From NCBI GenBank assembly GCA_036346395.1, contig CM070599.1:29565232-29629231 (forward strand): a stretch of DNA of 64,000 nucleotides, read 5' to 3'. A program made the translations under genes and the position numbers. The DNA comes from Hsuehochloa calcarea (taxonomy: Eukaryota; Streptophyta; Magnoliopsida; Poales; Poaceae). Every line of letters begins with the position of its first letter. Within the stretch, counting starts at the first letter, position 1. Positions 57,701 to 64,000 of this stretch are shown in pieces. The notes under the pieces are model-generated. The model ran no database searches, was not told where the DNA came from, and was given only the letters and a program-made list of their open reading frames with translations.

Positions 57701-58653
57701 TAGTGAGAAATAAAATCTAAAATTTACTAATACTGATCTGTATAAATTTAACAAAAAAAAATCACAACTTCTTTGGTACACAATCTGTGTACTCAAATCA
57801 AAGATCTTCAACCTCCTGAACGGAGCAAAAAAATTTTAGAGACTACCAAAAGTAGAGGCCTTCACGTGATTTGATCTAGACCTTGTTTTGGTGATTCAAT
57901 AAAGAAAAAAAAATTTCTTGGACCTGGATGCTTATCTCCTTGCTGTTGGACTTAATGACTTGTACTAACAGAAGCAAAAAAAAGTGGCTTGTTTCTTTTC
58001 CTTCTCCACGTGATGTGATCGTGTACCGGAGAAATCGGCTCTGTCGTAGCCTGGGAACGAGTGCTGGTCCTTTTCTTCGGGTGTTGCACCACTGGAAAAC
58101 TGCACTTCCACTTGGACTGAGGACCCAAGGGCACTGGCGCCGCCAGCTGGGCTTCGGGAGCGGATGAGCCTTCACCTCGATCGGAGCACGATGAGGCCGG
58201 AAGCGATAAGCTACGGGAGACGTAGACACAGTGCGTGAGACGGTGTCGCAGATCAATCCACTGGCGCCGCTTGAAGGACGAAGATGCACTGCGAGACGGC
58301 GACGCCGAACGAGACAGCTGCACGATTGAATCTATTTTTCCGTGTCCCTCGGAACCCTAATATCTTGTGATCTGATAACACTGGTAAGAAAAATATAGAC
58401 AAACGGAGATACGAATTTTTACGTAGAAAACCCTTGCAGGAAAAAACCACGGGCGCCAGCCGACGATGATCGTTATATGAGAAGTATTTACAAATCGCAT
58501 GGGATTACAATGAGACGTTAGCTCTCCCCGTACGATTTACAAGAGGTATATAAAGGGGTAAATGATTTAGAGTCCAAGTAGGAAACTTATTCGCTAATAT
58601 GGAAACTAATCCGAATTCATCCATATTAGACAATTTGGATCGCAATATCAACA

Positions 58654-59020
58654 CCGACCGTTGCGAGTGCACCGTTGAGCCGCTCGCTGTACGTGGTGAA
58701 GACGAACTTGATGGGCACGTACGCCGACGACCGACTGGGGCTCCTGCAACGGCACCGGTTGGAGCGTGATGGCTGTGGCTTCGGCGGTGGCCTTCCTCTC
58801 GCACGCTGCGGTGTTGTCATGCATCTTGGACCCGACAAGGAACTTGATGCGTTCCTCGAAGTCGTCGTCCATGGTGGTCATCACCTTGGCGGCCTGGGGT
58901 GGTGGCGGCTCTTATCCGCGGCCGCGCCGTCGTCGGGCGACGGGGAGGAGGGGCGAAGACGCGCAGACCGCCGGCGTGGCGGAGCAGGGCGGGAAGGGGC
59001 GTGGCAGGCGCGCGTAGGTG
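58654..59020 (-). pseudogene. Proximal part of an interrupted, frameshifted gene
   Basis: Three minus-strand frames read in turn: an Arg/Pro-rich stretch resembling a transit peptide (LLRHAGGLRVFAPPPRR), then MTTMDDDFEERIKFLVGSKM with DNTAACERKATAEAT, then SAYVPIKFVFTTYSERLNGA + LATVG directly at the copia LTR. ERLNGALATVG has the spacing of the chlorophyll-binding helix of light-harvesting-like proteins (E..NGR.AM.G), but key residues differ, so the family is only a guess. The frame changes mean it is not functional. Confidence 0.35.
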
Positions 59021-61079
59021 TGTTGTTTCTTCTTGGTTTACCACTGATTTTGTATAGGATTTCGGTGGTGGGTGATTGGCTCCCGTGGCTGCACGCCTGC
59101 ACAGAGCCTTGAAATAGGGCGATAAAAAAGGTCGGGCTTGACAAACCACTCGATCGCGACTCGAGATAGGCTCGATTCGAGCTCGAGCTTGCAGCAAGTC
59201 TCAGTGACTTTAACAAGCCGAGCTCGAAGGCTCCGTAGAGCTCGTGTACGTGTGCACATCATTTAATTTTGAGAAAATTTGTTCCATGTCAGTGATGTTT
59301 TTAGGCTTTCAGATTTTGCATTGTCTTTTGCCTTATTAGTTTTATATCATCGAAATCACAAACTTTTTTTTTGAAAATGTCACTAGTGAACGCTTGTTAA
59401 TTACCGAAAGGTAATTCATTGGCTTACCATAAGCCATGAGTCAAAACATGTGCTACAATAATAGAATAAATTACTTGAATACTAAACACAAGTCTACGAA
59501 TTTCCAAAAAATTATAGCAATTTTTCTAAGCATAGATATGATTTCTATGAATTAAAACAGCAAAAAACAATTTCTGATAATTATATAAAATCTAAAAGAC
59601 TAATATGTAATAATCATAAATTTTCTAAGGTTCAGTTCAAATCTCCGCATGGTGGAAGCCCTCGTACTTAAAAATATAAGTTCTAGGGTCTAATTTACAA
59701 TTTTCCCATCGAAAGGATCTAAATTCAATATAATAAGAACATTTACATAATTTCTTCAAAATATAAGTGTTTATTTGCAAAATTGCCAATCAATCTGTTC
59801 AACCTTATGCCCTATTGGACAGTGTGGGGTGCCAGACCCACACGGCCTGCTTCAGCACAGCTAGGGTTAGCCAAACCCTAGAGGGCCCAGTCCAGTGGGG
59901 CGAGCACCGCACGCGTGCTTGCGTGTGAGGCAGAGGCAGCAACCTCCTATCCCGGTGGCGAAGTCTGAAAATGTCAGATGAATAATAATTCTTTCTAGAA
60001 CCTAAATAATTGGATGAAGCAAAGCATTACAAGTTGGCATGGTCTTCCCTATGATTCGGAATACTTATCGGTTTGTCAATGTATATTGGCAAATTAAAGG
60101 ATTTGCAGTGATAAAGGGAAGAAATTCAAAGAATAAGAAAATTACGTTGCAATGCAACCGGAGTAGGAAGCCTAGAGGAAAAGAGTCCACACAAAAAAAG
60201 TATTGTAATTGATAGAACATGATGCAAAATGAATGCCAAGGTAAGCTTCTACAAAGAAATGTAGGAAATCACAGTGGATGATAAACATATCCACCCACTT
60301 GTCAGCACACCATCATTAATCATCAACCAGTACGCCATAGAGGTGCTACATGAAACCCTTATCGGTCCATTATCTGGCCTTATTTGCTCTATGGTGAAGC
60401 ACATCTGAGATCGAACACAAACCTCAGCCCTGGTCAAATCTGTACATCATCATATAAACACCATCGCATAAGAAAAATCAACATTGCACATTTCAAAAGT
60501 TACATGAACCCTAGATCTAACCAAAAATTAAAATTAAATCCATAAAGCAACCTTGTGGAACGACAAAACTTCATATTCGAACAGAAATCATCGCCTATTC
60601 ATCTATCCTCCGCTTGATATCAAGGGAAAAGTAAAAACATAATGAGGAAGAGAAAGGGAGAGGAAATGGAACAAGGAAGAGGAGGGAACAGGAAGAAAAT
60701 GTGGAGGAAGATTAAAAATGAAAGGATAGATGAAAGGGAGGAAGGAGCGTGTATGTGTTCGGGTTGTGGGCCGTGGCTTGGATGTGGCTTGTGGGCTACA
60801 GGAGGCTATGTGTTGCGTGCCCGGTGCATAGCATTTTCCGAGACAAAGCGTGCACTAGCTTTGGGCATTGGGTTCATTCAAAGGGGAAGCAAGGTCTCTC
60901 TTCTGTATTCGGCCCAGCCTAAACAGTTGTAGTTTGGGCCCTCGGGTGATTCATATATGCAAAGAGGACTCTGGATTTTTACAAACAACATAATTTTGTG
61001 GGTACAACTAGCGTCTGATTCCATCGTACGTTTTCGATGTGACATTTCGTGAAGATATATGCAACAATTTAATTTAACA
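59021..61079. other. Intergenic, no gene recognised
   Basis: 59140-59240 has 'gctcgagctcgagcttg'-type motifs like the element at 52219. 59270-59800 is AT-rich. 60640-60760 is purine-rich, giving a charged open frame (60642-60932) that I do not regard as a gene. Confidence 0.4.
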
Positions 61080-61400
61080 TTCGCAAGAAATTTGTAGTGA
61101 AACGCAACATCGATCAGATGGACATGCAACAAAATTTTTCATGGCTGCAACAAACCATTACAACAAAAAACAATGCAACATTTAGCAAACCCACTATAAT
61201 AGGAACAAAAAAAATCTTGTGCAACAAATCTGGAACCCAACTGCAACGAAAACCTTATCGAACAAATCCGCAACCCCACTGCAACAAAAATCCCCTTGCT
61301 ACAACATTTGAGAAGATATGTTGCAACAAAATGAAACACCTCATGCAACAATTTGAGAAAGTTGTTGCAATAAATCCATAAAATATGACGCATCTACAAC
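61080..61400 (+). repeat. Cluster of TGCAACA/TTGCAAC motifs
   Basis: At least ten copies of '(t)gcaaca' or close variants in ~320 bases. Such clusters are typical of subterminal regions of plant DNA transposons (CACTA or Mutator). No terminal repeat could be fixed. Confidence 0.6.
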
Positions 61401-61439
61401 AAGAAGGGCATGCTGGAGAATACGATTGCGCGGGCTACC

Positions 61440-61826
61440 GACGATCGAAAGCTGGTGGTGGGCAGCTAGGCGGTCGCGGTGAGCTCCTCCCGAAGCAGAA
61501 GCCCTTTGTGGGGTTGGACCCTAGGGGCGTGCCGCCACTGGCATTCCCAAACTTCGCGGAGTACATCAACCGACCGTCGGACTCAACGCCGCGGCTGCAC
61601 GCGGACTCGAGCTTCTCGGAGCACTTGATGTCGTCGGAGTTCGTAGGCTAGCGTGGGGGAGGTGCAGAGCCATCCCAAGATCAGCCAGTGGGTGCGCACC
61701 TTCGCCGCTGCAACCCCGTGAACCCGGCCGCCGGGTCCATGCTCGATCCCACCGGCGCGAGCATCGGCCTCATCGGCAACCCGCTTCTCCAGGACATTCT
61801 CATGTACTAGGGCAAGCTGTTCTAAG
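61440..61826 (+). pseudogene. Unrecognised gene fragment with frameshifts
   Basis: A GC-rich island with codon-like structure in successive frames: KPFVGLDPRGVPPLAFPNFA and EYINRPSDSTPRLHAD, then SHPKISQWVRTFAAATP in a second frame, then VNPAAGSMLDPTGASIGLIG + NPLLQDILMY in the first frame again, ended by TAG and TAA. I do not recognise the family. The alternating frames and adjacency to TGCAACA repeats suggest a host fragment captured by a transposon, then decayed. Confidence 0.4.
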
Positions 61827-61829
61827 TGA

Positions 61830-62358
61830 ACTAGCAAAGCAAATTATTTCCTTTGGTGCTGAGAGGCCCTGAGAGAAAGGATGAAGGGATTTGAGTGGAG
61901 ATGAAGCAGTTGCTGGATTTGGGGAGGATGAGTGGATTTGGGGGGAGGATCTGGAGATAGGACAGAGAGGATGAGGGGATTTGGGAGAGGAATCTGTGGA
62001 CACGAAGTGGGTGAGGGGGTGAGTGAAGCGTTTGATGCCATCTGACGTTTGTCCCATAGCATTATCCTAATTTTGTTGATGCGATTATCGCGGTAGGGGA
62101 GCATGGTAGGCCACCTGCTGCGGTACGGGAGCGCCGCAGGCGGGATAGGTGGCATGTGTCATCTCTCGGGCTTGCTGCGGTAGGAGAGAGGGATTTTTTG
62201 GAAATTTGAGTGAAATGTAGCTATGTTAGGAGAAAATGAGGAAAGAGGAGGCTACACGTCAAAAGGACTATTGTTTTCCTACAGGTAGAGGAGGATCGCG
62301 GATCACAGAACCATAACAGACGGCCGAACATACAAGTACACAACTCATTAGCCATCGT
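61830..62358. other. Intergenic spacer before the terminal hAT element
   Basis: Minus-strand frames here are Ser/Pro-rich from 'ggggatttggg' repeats and have no domain. No gene seen. Confidence 0.4.
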
Positions 62359-64000
62359 TAGAGGTGGCCAGATGGGCCGTGCCGACCGGGCCGTCCTGAG
62401 GCACCGCACTTCCATCCCGTCCTAGGTATAGCACGACTCATACTATTCATGGGACGGGTCGGCATGGAACAATGACCTGGGCCATGCTTGGGCTACCCCT
62501 TAGCACAGTGGGATGGCCTGGCACGACACGCATAGTGCCGGGCCATACCAGGCACGGTACGACACTGGCACAGCCCGTGTGGCCCACATAGAGCCGGGGA
62601 GCCCAGAGCCGGGAGGGAAGCCAGAGGGCAGCCAGTGGCGGTGGCACAGTGAGGAGGCTACCGACACCGATAAGGAGGAGAGGAGGAGGAGGATGTCGGT
62701 ACGGGCGCGGGGCCAAAACGGAGGGAGGAGGGAGAACTGGAGAAAAGAAGAGGGAGGGAGGAGGCAATGAGCCACTAGCCACCAGCCACCAGGGAGGGAG
62801 AAGACGGACGAGGGAGAAGAGGGAGGGTGGGGGAGGCGGCAGGCCAGCGGCCGGCGCGGAGGGAGAAGAGGGACTGAGGGAGGAGCTAGGGGAGGCAGCG
62901 AGGTGGGGGCCCGTGTAGAGGGAGAATAGGGAGGGTGTGGGAGGTGGCTTGCCGGCACAAAGGGAGGAGCCGAGGAGGCGGTGGGGCGGTGGCCAGTGCG
63001 GAGGGAGGAGACTGCAGGGCGGGGGCCAGCGTGGAAGGAGGAGGCATCGGGGGAGGGTGTAGGGGGCGAGGCAGCGACCGGCGCGGAGGCAGGTGTGGCG
63101 CAGTGGTGGCCTTGGAGGGAGAAAAGGGGGGAGTCCCAAGTGGGTCGTGCCTAGCATGGCCCTGGGGGAATATGCCCATTGGGGTATTTTTTGATCGTTT
63201 GGATCTTTTAAAAATAGCAAGAAATTCTAAAAAACAATTCTATAAATAGCCACCATACCCCCCTAATTCAGCACCCATCCATCCTCAATATCTTTTTTAA
63301 ATTATGTTGTGCATATTCAAATTCGTTGTGGGATAATTTGGCAAAATTCAAAGATTTGTTCCAAATTTTAGAAAATTCAATTTCTAGTAGCAAGTCAACA
63401 AAAGATGTACAATACTATTTTTTGCATACTTTTATTCTTAGTATTTGTTATGCTAAGATGAAAGTAATAATAGTGTTAGTTTCGATTTTACAATTTTCGC
63501 TATGGAAAATTACGATGGCTTTGCTCTTGGTGATTACTAACTTTCACGGGAGGAAGTTACATCCATGGAGGCTGCGGCTGCCTCAAACCAACTGCAGTTA
63601 TCACCGGAAGGGCAAGGAAGAGTTCCGTCATCAGGCTCCACATCAGCATCTTTGTCGGCGACCACCGGAGCAAAGAGGTCGAGGCCGTCTATATCGGGAG
63701 TGTGGAGGAATTTCAACAGGACAACCAAGCCAGACGCACAGGGAAATGAGGTACCATATGCTATTTGTAAAATTTATGGCAATGAATTGTTTGCAAGCTC
63801 TACAGGTTGAACAGAGCACTTGCTTAGATATATTACAAGATGTAAGGCCAAGTAAGGATTGATGTTGAGGCAGACACAGCTACTGTACAACCCTGCCGAT
63901 ACAATACGTAGTTGGGACTATGATCCTGAGGTTATCCGTCAATCTCTCTGTTGTTTAATTGCTTTCGATGATTTATCGTTAGGCTTTGGGGAGTCTATTG
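62359..64000 (+). mobile_element. hAT element with transposase remnant, right end outside the window
   Basis: The left end TAGAGGTGGCCAGATGGGCC (62359) matches the end at 22973, with the same CGTGCC-rich subterminal region and the GC-rich block (62600-63150). AT-rich leader sequence and then a hAT transposase reading frame follow on the plus strand from 63565. The 8 bases before the end are GCCATCGT; the partner duplication should lie beyond the window. This copy links the non-autonomous copies at 16774 and 34782 to a transposase-bearing relative. Confidence 0.82.
63565..64000 (+). pseudogene. hAT transposase (BED zinc finger) N-terminus with two in-frame stops
   Basis: From ATG 63565: a low-complexity Ser/Ala/Gly N-terminus, then SGVWRNFNRTT, AICKIYGNELFASSTG, in-frame TGA (63808-63810), TEHLLRYITRCKAK, in-frame TAA (63853-63855), then DYDPEVIRQSLCCLIAFDDL and LGFGESI up to the window edge. 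W..F, C/Y-x-x-y, H-x4-C spacing and the following 'D.E..R..L...I..D.L...E' are those of hAT transposases (BED finger then dimer/catalytic region). The second BED cysteine is Tyr (CKIYG for CK.CG), another lesion. It would cut and paste hAT DNA if intact; this copy cannot encode the full protein. Confidence 0.82.

Larger units (their letters stand above)
55738..58653 (-). mobile_element. Ty1/copia retrotransposon with large internal deletion
   Basis: LTRs at 58382-58653 (5', minus orientation, TGTTGATATTG..CTTACCA) and 55738-56011 (3') are ~272-274 bp and clearly the same sequence. The primer-binding site GTGTTATCAGA follows the 5' LTR (Met-type, altered). Then a leader, gag, and a direct jump from the protease start to RNase H (next entries), so integrase and most of the reverse transcriptase are missing. 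No direct target duplication is seen (flanks GGTCGG and CCGACC). Confidence 0.88.

Noticed and set aside
55733..58659. GGTCGG and CCGACC flanking the copia element as target duplication
   Set aside because: They are reverse complements, not direct copies, so they cannot be a target-site duplication.
60642..60932. 96-codon plus-strand frame
   Set aside because: Purine-rich stretch giving Lys/Glu/Arg by composition, no domain.
62447..63220. Minus-strand frame of 257 codons
   Set aside because: Pro/Leu-rich translation of the GC-rich transposon block, shared with other hAT copies that do not keep the frame; not a gene.

Overview
The window looks like a grass nuclear genome, most likely rice or another Oryza. 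It has few genes with small exons, GC-rich 5' exons, and dense, nested class I and class II transposable elements of types well known from rice (hAT elements with TAGAGGTGGCCA ends, Mutator-like elements, a Harbinger-type element, Tat-type Ty3/gypsy, Maximus-type copia). There is no bacterial or organellar gene organisation. All genus and family assignments come from reading the sequence and from knowledge of the families; no database was searched.

Three host genes appear largely intact. (1) SPC24, a subunit of the kinetochore NDC80 complex, plus strand, five exons, about 8.77-10.65 kb. Its last intron carries textbook U12-type splice signals, and its exon 2/exon 3 junction has no frame-keeping GT-AG solution. 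(2) A single-exon trihelix (SIP1/ASIL-type) transcription factor, minus strand, 13.27-14.46 kb. (3) KAS I, the plastid 3-oxoacyl-ACP synthase I of fatty-acid elongation, minus strand, seven exons, 26.55-29.88 kb, with all catalytic residues present. Two truncated copies of nuclear genes for mitochondrial proteins lie side by side at 2.4-3.25 kb: the 5' end of a complex I B12/NDUFB3-like gene, and the zinc-ribbon N-terminus of a mitochondrial ClpX carrying an in-frame TAG.

The rest is mainly transposons. From 15.28 to 23.23 kb there is a readable nest. The outermost is a Mutator-like element with a 9-bp duplication. Inside it are a tiny TRIM retrotransposon and a 6.2-kb hAT element with a perfect 8-bp duplication. 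The hAT element has itself been filled by a Tat gypsy remnant (with an antisense ORF), a copia LTR piece and another hAT element with its own perfect 8-bp duplication. A 2.5-kb hAT element (23.7-26.2 kb) lies just downstream of KAS I. A 4.6-kb Mutator-like element with inverted repeats of about 450 bp, carrying a decayed plant-mobile-domain gene, sits about 260 bp upstream of the KAS I start codon.

From 34.8 to 52.2 kb come hAT pieces, a second TRIM of the same family in the opposite orientation, a decayed Tat-type gypsy element (5' LTR, gag, reverse transcriptase, integrase, 3' tandem repeats, no 3' LTR found), an unusual ORF-poor tract, and the 3' end of a Maximus-type copia element. From 53.7 to 58.7 kb are a Harbinger-type element with TTA duplications and an internally deleted copia element that interrupts a decayed gene. 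The window ends inside a hAT element whose BED-finger transposase reading frame has two stop codons. Two long tracts (3.4-8.4 kb and 45.1-49.4 kb) contain nothing I can recognise.
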